From assembly GCF_018729455.1 (NCBI RefSeq), contig NZ_JAHHZF010000001.1, forward strand, positions 124,001 through 188,000: a stretch of DNA of 64,000 nt. The letters are read 5' to 3'. Positions 21,031 through 32,468 of this stretch are shown here, piece by piece. Made by a program: the position numbers and the translations under genes. The notes under the pieces are model-generated. The model was not told where the DNA came from. It worked only from the letters and a program-made list of their open reading frames with translations, and did no database searches. Source of the DNA: Prosthecodimorpha staleyi. Its GTDB lineage: Bacteria > Pseudomonadota > Alphaproteobacteria > Rhizobiales > Ancalomicrobiaceae. Each line of letters opens with the position of its first letter. Position 1 is the stretch's first letter.

Positions 21031-21687
21031 ATGCCGGAATTCTACGGCGAGGCGCAGCGCGCCCTGCAAGATCGCTTCGACACCCGCCGCCTGGCCGACC
21101 GGCTGACCGCGGCCATCGTCCACGACACCATCCTGGACGACGAAAAGGCCTTCATCGAATCCCGCGACATGGTCTTCGTCTCGACCGTCGGCCCCGACGG
21201 CCAGCCGACCGTTTCCTACAAGGGCGGCGCCCCGGGCTTCGTCCGTGTGCTCGACGAGCGCACGGTCGCCCTGCCGAGCTACGACGGCAACGGCATGTTC
21301 CTGACCATGGGCAACATCGCGGCGACCGCCAAGGTCGGGCTGCTGTTCATCGATTTCGAGCACCCGCACCGGATCCGCCTGCATGGCGAGGCACGCATCG
21401 CGGCGGACGATCCGCTCGTCGGGACCTGGCCGGGCGCCGACCTGGTGGTGCGGATCGCGGTCACCAATCTCTTCGTCAACTGCCCGCGCTATATCCACCC
21501 CCATGCCCGGAGCGGCCGATCGCGCTTCGTGCCGGCGGCCGACGGGACGGCGCCGTCGCCGGCCTGGAAGCGCATCGACGCGATCCAGGACGCGCTGCCG
21601 GCCCGCGACGCCGACGTGGCGGCAAAGTCCGGCGGCGTGATCACCATGGAGGATTACGGCCGCATCCTGCAGGAGGGCGGCGCCTGA
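21031..21687 (+). CDS. Pyridoxamine 5'-phosphate oxidase-like flavin protein
   Basis: 218 residues. The split-barrel flavin fold is suggested by DEKAFIESRDMVFVSTVGPD, QPTVSYKGGAPGFVRVLDER and the strand IRLHGEARI. The block NLFVNCPRYIHPH is common in the general-stress / PNPOx-like subgroup (related to Pfam Putative_PNPOx). Such proteins bind FMN, F420 or haem, and their substrates are seldom known. The ATG follows a GGGGAGGA ribosome-binding site. Confidence 0.88.
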   Translation: MPEFYGEAQRALQDRFDTRRLADRLTAAIVHDTILDDEKAFIESRDMVFVSTVGPDGQPTVSYKGGAPGFVRVLDERTVALPSYDGNGMFLTMGNIAATAKVGLLFIDFEHPHRIRLHGEARIAADDPLVGTWPGADLVVRIAVTNLFVNCPRYIHPHARSGRSRFVPAADGTAPSPAWKRIDAIQDALPARDADVAAKSGGVITMEDYGRILQEGGA

Positions 21688-21765
21688 CGGCCGCGGCCGA
21701 TCCGCCTGCGGTCATGCTCAAGCCCGTCCGCCCTCGGTCGCCCGCTCCCGCCGACCGCCCTTCGG

Positions 21766-21791
21766 CCGCCGGACGGATGGTTGTCCGGCGG
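21766..21791. terminator. Hairpin between convergent genes
   Basis: CCGCCGGAC pairs with GTCCGGCGG around an 8-base loop in the short gap between the PNPOx-like gene and the aldo/keto reductase. No T-tract is present, so function as a terminator is uncertain. Confidence 0.4.
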
Positions 21792-21835
21792 ACGGCTGCG
21801 CGACGGATGGCTGTGCATCGGCCGCCGTCCGCGGG

Positions 21836-22675
21836 TTACAGCATCGGCAGCCCCCGGCCGCGCGGCCCCCGCGGGAAGGCGGCGTCGAGCCGGGCAATGT
21901 CGTCCGGCGGCAGCACGAGATCGCCGGCGCCGGCATTGTCTTCCGCATGAGCGCGGCGCGAGGCCTTCGGGATGGCGAAGACCGCGGGCTCGCGCGTCAG
22001 GAAGGCCAGCGCCACCTGGCGGGGTGTCGCGCCGTGCCGGCCCGCGATCTCGGCCAGGACACGGCCGCCGCGCGACGCCGCGTTCGGAAAGCCGGGCGAT
22101 CCGAACGGCGTATAGGCCGTGACCGCGACGCCGTTGGCGGCGCACCACGGGATGACCGCATGCTCGATCGCCCGCTCCTCCAGGTGATAGAGCACCTGGT
22201 TGCAGGCGATGCGGCCCGGACCGGCGATCGAAAGCGCCTCATCGAGGTCGTCGACATCGAAGTTCGAGACGCCCCAGGACAGGATCTTGCCGGCCGCGAT
22301 CAGGTCCTCGAAGGCGCCGATGGTCTCCGCGAGCGGCACGGACCCGCGCCAATGCAGCAGGTAGCAGTCGAGCCGGTCGGTCTTCAGCCGGCGCAGCGAC
22401 CGCTCGCAGGCCGCCTTGGTGCCCTGGAGCGAGGCATTGTGCGGCAGCACCTTGGTGACCAGATAGACCGCATCGCGCCGGCCCGCGATGGCCTCGGCCA
22501 CCAGCGGCTCGGCCTCGCCATACATCTCGGCAGTATCGATATGGCTCATGCCGAGGTCGAGCCCGCGCCGCAGCGCCGCGACCGCCTCCGCCCGCTCGTC
22601 GCCGTCGAGCTTCCACGTCCCCTGCCCGATGGCCGCGACGCTCGCGCCGCCCGCCCCGAATGGCTTCGTCCGCAT
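21836..22675 (-). CDS. Aldo/keto reductase
   Basis: 279 residues, a (beta/alpha)8-barrel NADPH-dependent reductase. The catalytic tyrosine lies in HIDTAEMYGEAEPLVAEAI, the lysine in VYLVTKVLP and the Asp in the N-terminal strand. It belongs to the prokaryotic subgroup that starts RTKPFGAGGASVAAIGQGTW. It reduces aldehydes or ketones in the cytoplasm; the substrate is unknown. The frame is open to 23233; the ATG at 22675 is the family start. It is divergent from the DUF924 gene, with a 292-base promoter interval. Confidence 0.93.
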   Translation of the reverse strand: MRTKPFGAGGASVAAIGQGTWKLDGDERAEAVAALRRGLDLGMSHIDTAEMYGEAEPLVAEAIAGRRDAVYLVTKVLPHNASLQGTKAACERSLRRLKTDRLDCYLLHWRGSVPLAETIGAFEDLIAAGKILSWGVSNFDVDDLDEALSIAGPGRIACNQVLYHLEERAIEHAVIPWCAANGVAVTAYTPFGSPGFPNAASRGGRVLAEIAGRHGATPRQVALAFLTREPAVFAIPKASRRAHAEDNAGAGDLVLPPDDIARLDAAFPRGPRGRGLPML

Positions 22676-22967
22676 GCCTGAATTCTCCCTACGTCCGGAC
22701 CCGTTCCGATCGCCCCCTGGGGTCGACCGGCACGGGTCCTCTATGTCTTCACGGCGGCAAGGCCCAATGGAACCGCCGCCCGGATCCGGCCGAGATGCCG
22801 CACGCCCCAGCGCCCGTGCGACGCCTGGGCTCGACGGCCGGCTCTTGACCGCCATGGCCGCGCCGATCGGCAGCGTTTCGGTCGCCAACTTGTCGGCGTT
22901 GAACGGCCCGCTATCCTGCCACTCCGACGATCCTGCGCCGCAACGCAGGACCCCTTCTGGAGCCGCC

Positions 22968-23552
22968 ATGTCGCACGATGTCATGCCGAACGCCGCCCTG
23001 TCGAACGCCACGGCATTGAACGCCAACGACGTGATCGCCTTCTGGCTCGAGGCCGGACCGGAGCTCTGGTTCGGTGGCGGGCCGGGCTTCGATGCCCGCT
23101 GTCGCGCGGCCTTCCTGAGCGCCTGGCAGGACGCCCGCGTGGGCCGGCTTGATCGCTGGGCCGAGACGCCCGACGGTGCGCTGGCGCTCGTCCTCCTGCT
23201 CGACCAGATGCCGCGCAACATGTTCCGCGGCACGGCCGACGCCTATGCGACCGATCCGGCCGCCCGGCGGACCGCCCACCGGGCGATCGAACGCCGCTTC
23301 GACCGCGCCTTCCCGCCCGAACTCGCCCGCTTCTTCGCCCTCCCCTTCATGCATTCCGAAGATCCGGCCGACCAGGCCCTGTCCGTCTTCCTGGCCGAAG
23401 GCCTCGGCGGCGACGCCCCGCGCTGGGCACGCCACCATGCCGAAATCGTCGCGCGGTTCGGCCGCTTTCCCCACCGCAACGCCATCCTGGGCCGCCTGAG
23501 CCGCCCCGACGAACACGCCTACCTGGCCGATCCGGACGCCTTCCGCGGTTGA
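22968..23552 (+). CDS. DUF924-family protein
   Basis: 194 residues. The family pattern is clear: VIAFWLEAGPELWFGGGPGF near the start, a WAETPDGALALVLLLDQMPR block, NMFRGTADAYATDP, and FALPFMHSEDPADQALSVFL with a later RFGRFPHRNAILGR. DUF924 proteins are helical, TPR-like, cytoplasmic and of unknown function. It is convergent with dnaE, with only a short gap. Confidence 0.92.
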   Translation: MSHDVMPNAALSNATALNANDVIAFWLEAGPELWFGGGPGFDARCRAAFLSAWQDARVGRLDRWAETPDGALALVLLLDQMPRNMFRGTADAYATDPAARRTAHRAIERRFDRAFPPELARFFALPFMHSEDPADQALSVFLAEGLGGDAPRWARHHAEIVARFGRFPHRNAILGRLSRPDEHAYLADPDAFRG

Positions 23553-23725
23553 CCCGCCCCAGGCCCGTCGCACGGACGCCGACCGAGGAGCGCACGCCCG
23601 TCCGTCCCGACGGCCTTTCGGCAAGCTCCCAGACCCGCCGACCTCACCCGGAGCCGTTACACCCGAACGCGCCCCTCCCCCTCGACGAGGGCCGCCCACC
23701 GACTAAACCGGCGCCGGGCTCCGCC

Positions 23726-27175
<3,450 letters not shown>

Positions 27176-27439
27176 CCGCCCGCTCCGATACCGAACTTCA
27201 CACCCGACCCCGAACCGCCCCGCGCGCCCCGCCAAGCCGCCCGGTCCGGACAGACCCAGGCACGGACCCGGCCGTCGCGCACCCGATTCGACGTCCCCCG
27301 CCCCGGTTCCGACCGCCGAATCAGATGGCGGACGGTCCGGGACGCCCCGGACTCTTCCGCGCAAGGTCCAGCCAAGGCAACGCATCGATCCCGGCCGTCC
27401 CCGCAAAGCCGGTGCTTGTGGATAACCCGGCGCTCGGTT

Positions 27440-27454
27440 ATTCCTGTTTTGTTC
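27440..27454. promoter_or_regulatory. Degenerate LexA-like site
   Basis: ATTC, seven bases, then GTTC: one mismatch from the alphaproteobacterial LexA box. It lies between the microprotein stop and dnaE and shares the CTGTTTTGTTC end with the perfect box at 27604-27618. Confidence 0.4.
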
Positions 27455-27459
27455 CGAGC

Positions 27460-27558
27460 TCAGCCGGCGCGCATGATCACGTCGGCCCAGACCGCCAGCA
27501 TCGCCATGAAGGACAGCAGAGCGCCCGCCGATACCACCTCACGCATGAACACCATCAT
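27460..27558 (-). CDS. SOS-controlled single-span membrane microprotein (32 residues)
   Basis: Reading from tandem ATG codons at 27558/27555, preceded by GGGAGGTCGAC (an excellent ribosome-binding site), the gene encodes 32 residues ending TGA. After a short charged start (MMVFMREVV) comes one hydrophobic segment (SAGALLSFMAMLAVWADVIM) and the end RAG. The promoter has TTGACG at 27622-27627 and a perfect LexA box between -35 and -10. A LexA-repressed tiny inner-membrane protein is the description of Caulobacter SidA, a 29-residue SOS-induced division inhibitor acting on FtsW. The resemblance is in size, topology and control; I cannot test sequence homology. Longer in-frame starts up to 27753 lack a ribosome-binding site. 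Confidence 0.75.
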   Translation of the reverse strand: MMVFMREVVSAGALLSFMAMLAVWADVIMRAG

Positions 27559-27603
27559 GTCGACCTCCCGAAATTGGCCGCCAGCGGCCGTTATCCCCAT
27601 ATT

Positions 27604-27618
27604 GTTCGTGTTTTGTTC
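27604..27618. promoter_or_regulatory. LexA (SOS) box
   Basis: GTTCGTGTTTTGTTC is an exact match to the alphaproteobacterial LexA operator GTTC-N7-GTTC. It sits between a minus-strand TTGACG (-35) and a weak -10 about 18 bases further on, 46 bases upstream of the microprotein start. Confidence 0.88.
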
Positions 27619-27770
27619 TTTCGTCAATCCCCATTTGATCCACCGGCAGTGCGCCTTCATCCACAGGAGAGATGCGGATCGCGCGCGCCCCGGGCGAGCC
27701 AATTCCGGGGCCCGCGCCGGATCCGCTGTTGAAAGATCGAATGAAAGGGACAATGTCCGCCGAAACCGTC

Positions 27771-27799
27771 TTGTCCGACCGGCCGAACCCGCCTATACA
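27771..27799 (+). promoter_or_regulatory. Promoter of tRNA-Glu
   Basis: TTGTCC (-35, 27771-27776) and TATACA (-10, 27794-27799) are separated by exactly 17 bases, ending 10 bases before the tRNA. Confidence 0.8.
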
Positions 27800-27808
27800 C
27801 CCCCGCAC

Positions 27809-27883
27809 GCGCCCTTCGTCTATCGGTTAGGACGGCAGCCTTTCACGTTGCAAAGACGGGTTCGACTCCCGTAGGGCGCGCCA
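27809..27883 (+). tRNA. tRNA-Glu (anticodon TTC)
   Basis: The 7-bp acceptor stem GCGCCCT / AGGGCGC, a D arm, an anticodon stem GCAGC / GTTGC with loop CTTTCAC (anticodon TTC), a T arm around GGTTCGACTCC, and an encoded CCA end (27881-27883) form a complete cloverleaf. Its 3' end borders an islet of decayed mobile genes. Confidence 0.97.
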
Positions 27884-28209
27884 CGGCATTTTTATATTTA
27901 TTTTTCAAAGACTTAGTTGAGATTCTACCCCCCCAGGACTTTGTCGGGCCTCTACCCCAGAAGTGGTCTATGGTTTCTCTGCTGTCTGACATTGGTTTCG
28001 CAGCGTTTGCCTTCTTGGCCGCAGGTTGCTGGTTTTCGTCCGCAGGCAAGCCACCGCCATGCTCTCCTATTGGGATGGCGTTCCAGACGATGACCCCTAT
28101 AGGGTCTCCGTCGAACGAAGCGCCAGGATGAACAGGTTTGGTGCGGTGTTTGCCGGCTTCTCTGCGGCAGCGTCTGGCGTGAAGTTAGTTCTTCAAATGT
28201 CTTGCTACG

Positions 28210-28405
28210 CCTGACCATGTCAGTGCCCCACAGCTTGAACCGGCGAGCGGCCGGCGGCTTCGAGCCGAGGATCGGGGCGTAGAGACCAACTTCGTCCCAT
28301 CAGAAGCCACGAAGCCGGCCTTTCCGTCCACCCTCACGGTGTGCGGAGCCGCGCCTAGCGGCGACCGCGGATGTCGTAGCCTTCGAAATTGAATATGGTG
28401 GGCAT
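28210..28405 (-). pseudogene. BRO-N antirepressor-domain remnant
   Basis: Pieces of a phage-type BRO-N domain remain in several frames on the minus strand. From an ATG at 28405: MPTIFNFEGYDIR. After a roughly 26-base insertion with a stop come TVRVDGKAGFVASDGTKLV, then in another frame VGLYAPILGSKPPAARRFKL and W. These match the order of the family (N-terminal strand, DGxPWFVAxD, GLYxLIxxSRKPEAxxFKxW) with the middle deleted. No intact gene is possible. The stretch 27884-28209 contains no gene I can support. Confidence 0.65.
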
Positions 28406-28464
28406 CGGGAATGCGGGGTTCAAATTGGCCTCGCAGGCGGTCGACCGCCGGGTGCCACATGACC

Positions 28465-29126
28465 CTACGTCTGATCGGGACCTTCGGTCTTGGACATGGT
28501 CGCGTGGAACGCGGCGAAGGACGAGAGGCGCGGGCGAAGGCTCCGGCCTTTCGAAGGGCGACAAAAAGCGCGCACGATCTCGCCTGGCAGTTCAACGAGC
28601 GTTCCGGGTTGAATTCGATGTCCGTAAAACCGGCATAGTCAAGAAGCGCGGTGCTCTCCACGGGCAATCGGCTCAGCGCCGTGATATAGAGCCAGTCATA
28701 GAAGACCGTCGGCGGATCGAGCGGGTAGTCCGTTCCCTGCAGCTGGAATTGGACGAGGCGGCCCGATCGACGGAGCCGTTCGTCCGTCTTGGCCGACCGG
28801 CTGTCGGTCTCGTAAAGGTCGGTATAGGGCCCGCCACCGGCAAAGACCTTGCTGCCCTGGAAGGCGCATTCCACCGTCGTATTCAGCCCCTCGATGTCCG
28901 TCCTCAGATTGAACGCACTCAAGGCGCGACCCAAGGCCAGGTCAGATTGGCTGGAAACCTCGAGAACCGGCGCAATGCCGGATTGCTTTGCAGAGTCGCG
29001 CAAGGCCAGGACGTTCTTCTTCTTTTGCGATGAGGAGAAGCCTGAATGCCATTTGAATGGCAAGCGAACTTCGTGCACCCAGTGCGGTTCGGCCGGGGTC
29101 GGCACGAAGACGGGACGTTCAGCCAT
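28465..29126 (-). pseudogene. NADAR / DarT1-antitoxin-like gene, frameshifted near its 3' end
   Basis: From the ATG at 29126 the frame reads MAERPVFVPTPAEPHWVHEV, a WHSGFSSSQKKKNVLALRDS block, ILEVSS-type VLEVSSQSDLALGRALSAFN, VECAFQGSKVFAGGGPYTDL, FYDWLYITAL and FTDIEFNPERSLNCQARSCA. I recognise this order from proteins annotated as DarT1-associated NADAR antitoxins, which remove ADP-ribose from guanine in DNA; this is memory of the family, not a search. Near 28520 a duplicated TC shifts the frame. Correcting it restores FAAFHATMSKTEGPDQT and a stop at 28465. Without correction the frame runs on to 28185 through unrelated sequence. No DarT toxin gene is adjacent, so this is an orphan remnant. 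Confidence 0.65.
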
Positions 29127-29305
29127 CGGCTCATGGTCCTTGTCGGCGTCTATGAGATCAGGCTCGCCCTGGATCCGGCCGGCGACCCGCGACCATGTCA
29201 ATATTGCCGGGCCGTCCGCTCCGGCAGAGTTCCCGCTAAGCGGGCAGTTCTCTAAAACGCATGGCCTGCCCGTCTGCGCATTTTCACCATCCGACGCCCG
29301 CTTGG

Positions 29306-29380
29306 GCCCTCGATCTATCGGGCCGGATTTCAGCCTTGCACGGTGCAAAGACGGTGTCGACTCGCCCGTGTGCGTGCCGC
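29306..29380 (+). pseudogene. Degenerate copy of tRNA-Glu
   Basis: The segment shares GCCCT, TCTATCGG, CAGCCTT, GCAAAGACGG and TCGACTC in the same order and spacing as the tRNA-Glu at 27809, but the acceptor and T stems no longer pair and the anticodon region is altered (CTTGCAC). It is probably a decayed duplicate left by integration at the tRNA or an old att copy. The surrounding 29127-29748 interval has no supportable gene. Confidence 0.55.
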
Positions 29381-29748
29381 GCCTCGGAGGTCGCGTCCCG
29401 CTCGGGCGGCGTCGCAGGAGAGGTGAACGACGCGGCTTTGGCATGCGTAACCGGCGCGGATCTTCTGCGAATTCGGGCCGCCGGGCACCTGTTGCGATGC
29501 CTCGATAATCTGTGCCGCCGACGGCTTCATGCAGGCCTCCGGCAGGCCCGGCGGCGATGTCGAGATCGGCCCCGGTCCTCCCCTCCGGCACCGCCGCTCT
29601 CGCTTACCATGACGCGCGTAAGCAGGCGCGAGCCGAGGCAGGTCGTCGGCCGGGCCGGCGCCTGCGCGGTCCGCCGCCACACGATCACGATCCCGGCCGG
29701 CCCGGCGCATGACCCGCAGGCCGAAGGTCCTCGATCGAGGCCGGCCCC

Positions 29749-30096
29749 TCACCCAACGAGCCGCGCATAGGTCTCCGGCTTGAAACCGACCAGGATCTCC
29801 GCTCCGTTCATCAAGACGGGCCGCCTGATCAGCGAGGGATGCGCGAGCATCAGGGCGACGGCCTTAGCCTCGGTCAAGTCCTGCCGATCGGCTTCGGGCA
29901 GTTTTCGGAAGGTCGTGCCGGACCTGTTCAGGAGCGCTTCCCAGCCGACTGCCGCGATCCAGCCGGAAAGACGATCCGCCGTCACGCCCTCGACCTTGTA
30001 GTCGTGGAAGACAGTCTCGATGCCCTGCGCCTCAAGGAACGCGCGCGCCTTCTTCATCGTGTCGCACGCCTTGATACCGAAGATATGGACCAACAT
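29749..30096 (-). CDS. ArsC/Spx-family (YffB-like) protein
   Basis: 115 residues, thioredoxin-like fold. It starts MLVHIFGIKACDTMKKARAF, with a single N-terminal Cys in KACDTMKKA, and contains RSGTTFRKLP, a LMLAHPSLIRRPVL block and a GFKPETYARLVG end. These are hallmarks of the YffB / ArsC-like family. Arsenate reductase activity is unlikely without ars genes; YffB proteins may be glutathione-dependent thiol reductases. The gene lies just outside the left end of the island. The 30097-30351 gap has nothing recognised. Confidence 0.9.
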   Translation of the reverse strand: MLVHIFGIKACDTMKKARAFLEAQGIETVFHDYKVEGVTADRLSGWIAAVGWEALLNRSGTTFRKLPEADRQDLTEAKAVALMLAHPSLIRRPVLMNGAEILVGFKPETYARLVG

Positions 30097-30351
30097 CAGG
30101 CTCTCCGCGTCGCCAATCCAAATTTCCGCATAATGGAACGGGTTCTTGCGAACCGGAGTACTCGATCATCAATCCAACGACAATATGCTTGGCTACGAAC
30201 AAGGACATTCAATTAGATTCCCTCGATCGAAAGCCTACCCCACTGAAAACCGGGCAGACAGAATCCGAGAACCTGCTTTCAATCGCAGAATTTCGCTCCT
30301 CCGCGTCGCGCCGAGACTCTTTCCCGGCACGAAACGCAGAGGAGCAACCTC

Positions 30352-30366
30352 TCACTCCCACTCGAT
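30352..30366 (+). repeat. Left attachment-site repeat (attL)
   Basis: TCACTCCCACTCGAT is identical to 49662-49676 and sits in direct orientation. The following 30367-30672 contains no gene I can support; TACCGTC at 30428-30434 resembles the repeats beside the integrase. Confidence 0.88.
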
Positions 30367-30672
30367 GATTAACCGGAGCGGTAAGTATTTGATTTTTCGA
30401 TGAGTGTAAAACGAAGAATTCGACGATTACCGTCAGATTAATACGCAATTGTTTTTCCACAATAAATGTGGCGCGGTGTGCGGCGTCGATCCATACGCTT
30501 GCATTATATACGAAGCGCGGGAAAAATAGCCAGAGCCGATCACAAAAGTTCGCGATTGACTGCGAAACATCGCGCGATGATACCTGCCATGCCTTTCCTC
30601 GAATTTGACGCCATGGCCTCACCCGAAAGGCCCCTAACGGGCTTCAAGCTCCCACCAAGAACGACACAGGCA

Positions 30673-30891
30673 TCAGAAGGTCACACCGTCCGGGTCAACG
30701 ATGTCCTTTTTCCCAACCGTGGCCTCAGACGCGCGCGCATTCTGCTTGCGCAGCTTCGCTGCATACGTCCTTCCGCGCTGTGGCAACTGTTCGGAGGCGA
30801 GCGCCAGACCCAAATCGTCCTTACGGATATCGATGAGGTCGGCCAAGCGCTCGACAAGCCCCAGAACTACGAGAATGCCGGCGAGTACACC
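30673..30891 (-). pseudogene. 3' half of an XRE regulator gene split by IS66
   Basis: On the minus strand from the target duplication the frame reads GVLAGILVVLGLVERLADLI, then DIRKDDLGLALASEQLPQRG, RTYAAKLRKQNARASEATVG and KKDIVDPDGVTF with a stop at 30673. It joins in frame to the 5' half at 34471-34640 when the IS66 and one 8-bp duplication are removed, giving a 126-residue protein. The reconstructed protein is an XRE-type regulator of the kind found with HipA-type toxins. An ATG overlaps the stop (TGATG) but opens only nine codons, so any downstream partner is lost. Confidence 0.85.
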
Positions 30892-30967
30892 GTAAGCGCT
30901 GTCCCGGTCCCACCTTCCTCCCCGCCGCTTGAAGGCCGATTTTGACGATCCGTTGGAGGATCGTTTT

Positions 30968-30984
30968 GTGTCTGGACTTGGCCC
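30968..30984 (+). pseudogene. Original start of IS66 tnpA, cut off by IS630
   Basis: GTG at 30968 follows TTGGAGGATC, a good ribosome-binding site, and begins VSGLGP. It joins in frame (CCT then AGA) to the tnpA body at 32033 if the IS630 and one TA are removed, so this is the native tnpA start. Confidence 0.8.
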
Positions 30985-30986
30985 TA

Positions 30987-32032
30987 GAGCGTTTCAGCTT
31001 GAATCTGAATCGGAGAGGATTCCGGTTTGGTTGAGAGTGTGATTCAAGATGCTGGCTGGGCGGAGGCCAGCATCGGATGGCGCGAGCTCTTTCGAACGAT
31101 CTGCGTGAGCGTGTGGTGGCGGCGGTTCTGGCGGGCGAGACGACCCGATCGGTGGCGGCGCGGTTCGGCGTGGCTGTGTCGTCGGTGGTGAAGTGGTCGC
31201 AGCGTCAACGGGCGACGGGCTCGGTGGCGCCGGCAAAGATGGGTGGCTATCGGCGGCGGATTTTGGAGCCGCACCGGGCCTTCATCGCCGAGCGGATCAG
31301 CCAGAACCCACAGCTGACGCTGCATGGGCTGAAGGCCGAGTTGGCGGCGCGAGGTGTCATCGTCTCGCACAACGCCGTGTGGGAGTTCCTGCGGCACGAG
31401 GGCCTGCGCTTCAAAAAAAACGATGTATGCGCTTGAGCAGACCAGGACCGACATCGCGCGCCGTCGGCGTCGCTGGCAGATGTGGCAGAAGGGCCTCGAC
31501 GCCGGGCGCCTTGTCTTCATCGACGAGACCTGGATCAAAACCAATATGGCGCCGATCCGCGGCTGGGGGCCGAAGGGAAAGCGATTGAAGGGCTTCGCTC
31601 CCCAGGGTCATTGGCGCACGCTGACCTTTCTCGGCGCGCTGCGCGCCGATGCCCTCACTGCCCCCTGTGTCTTCAACGGCCCGATCAACGGCCGCTGCTT
31701 CCGCGCCTATGTCGAGCAACAACTCGTCCCGACGCTGAGGCCAGGCGACATCGTCGTGATGGACAACCTCGGCAGCCACAAATCGCCTGCCATCCGCCAG
31801 GCCATACAGGCCGCCGGCGCCAGGCTCTGGTTCCTGCCACCCTATTCGCCGGACCTGAACCCGATCGAGCAGGCCTTCGCCAAGATCAAGCACTGGATGC
31901 GGGTCGCCCAGAAGCGAACCGTCGAGGAGACTTGGCGACACGTCGGCGCACTCGTCGAAACCATCTCACCGCGCGAATGCGCAAACTACCTGGCCAACGC
32001 TGGATATGCTTCTATCAAAACATGAAACGCTC
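30987..32032 (+). mobile_element. IS630-family element inserted in IS66 tnpA
   Basis: 1046 bp with terminal repeats GAGCGTTTCA / TGAAACGCTC, flanked by TA on both sides (30985-30986 and 32033-32034), the target used by IS630/Tc1/mariner elements. It carries two overlapping ORFs for one transposase. Confidence 0.93.
31077..32025 (+). CDS. IS630 transposase, two ORFs joined by a frameshift
   Basis: ORF A (31077-31436, 119 residues) holds the helix-turn-helix ([31 protein letters not shown]). ORF B (to 32025) holds the DDE catalytic residues: Asp in VFIDETW, Asp in [11 protein letters not shown] and Glu in [12 protein letters not shown]. They overlap at a run of eight A (about 31413-31420). A +1 (or -2) shift there gives LRFKK followed by TMYALEQTR, the normal continuous IS630 sequence. 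This is the usual programmed frameshift of the family, so the transposase may still be made. Confidence 0.92.
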
Positions 32033-32468
32033 TAGACTTGAGCCGCGGGCCGAGGTGCGCCGCTTCGAGGTGATCAACGGCTCGCTCAGCCGGCGGCGGT
32101 GGACGGCAGATGATCGGGCGCGGATCGTGGCCGAGACGCTGGAGCCCGGGGCGGTCGTGTCCGAGGTTGCGCGCCGGCATGGGCTGACGCCGCAGCAGGT
32201 GTTCACCTGGCGCCGGGAGGCGCGCAAGCGGACGGAGGCCGATGCGCTCGCCTTCGTGCCTGCCGTAGTCGCGCCGGAGCCGGAGGCGGAGACCGTCGCG
32301 AAGCCGCGCAAGTGCCGGAGGCCTGGCCGGCCGAAGAGCGGCCGCACTCGGAAGCCTGCCGGAGCGGCGATCGAGGTGGAGGCTGCCGGGGTGACGGTGC
32401 GGATCGGCGACGGCGCATCACCGGCGTTGGTCGCGGCGGTGATCGGCGCCTTGAAGGGGGTGTCGTGA
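32022..32468 (+). CDS. IS66 TnpA, 5' end replaced by IS630 sequence
   Basis: 148 residues as read from the ATG at 32022, which lies at the right end of the IS630. The codons ATG AAA CGC TCT AGA run from the IS630 end into the native frame. The body has the IS66 TnpA helix-turn-helix: [20 protein letters not shown], then [20 protein letters not shown]. The native start is the GTG at 30968. The insertion has therefore been partly repaired by a start codon from the IS630 end, although no good ribosome-binding site is evident before it. Confidence 0.75.
   Translation: MKRSRLEPRAEVRRFEVINGSLSRRRWTADDRARIVAETLEPGAVVSEVARRHGLTPQQVFTWRREARKRTEADALAFVPAVVAPEPEAETVAKPRKCRRPGRPKSGRTRKPAGAAIEVEAAGVTVRIGDGASPALVAAVIGALKGVS

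Noticed and set aside
27417-27425. Functional DnaA site controlling dnaE
   Set aside because: A single exact match of nine bases is not enough evidence; kept only as a note with the 11942 cluster.
27884-28210. Transposase remnant after the tRNA
   Set aside because: Short frames on both strands look gene-like in places, but no catalytic motif or terminal repeats could be identified.
29306-29380. Second functional tRNA gene
   Set aside because: Acceptor and T stems do not pair and there is no proper anticodon loop; it is a decayed copy of tRNA-Glu.
28185-29591. A 468-codon intact gene on the minus strand
   Set aside because: The first part is upstream non-coding sequence and the last part crosses the BRO-N remnant; the NADAR-like family sequence covers only 28520-29126 in this frame.
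30589-30945. Plus-strand 118-codon gene at the left of IS66
   Set aside because: It is antisense to the 3' half of the split XRE gene, which rebuilds exactly; the plus-strand frame runs on into the IS66 end.
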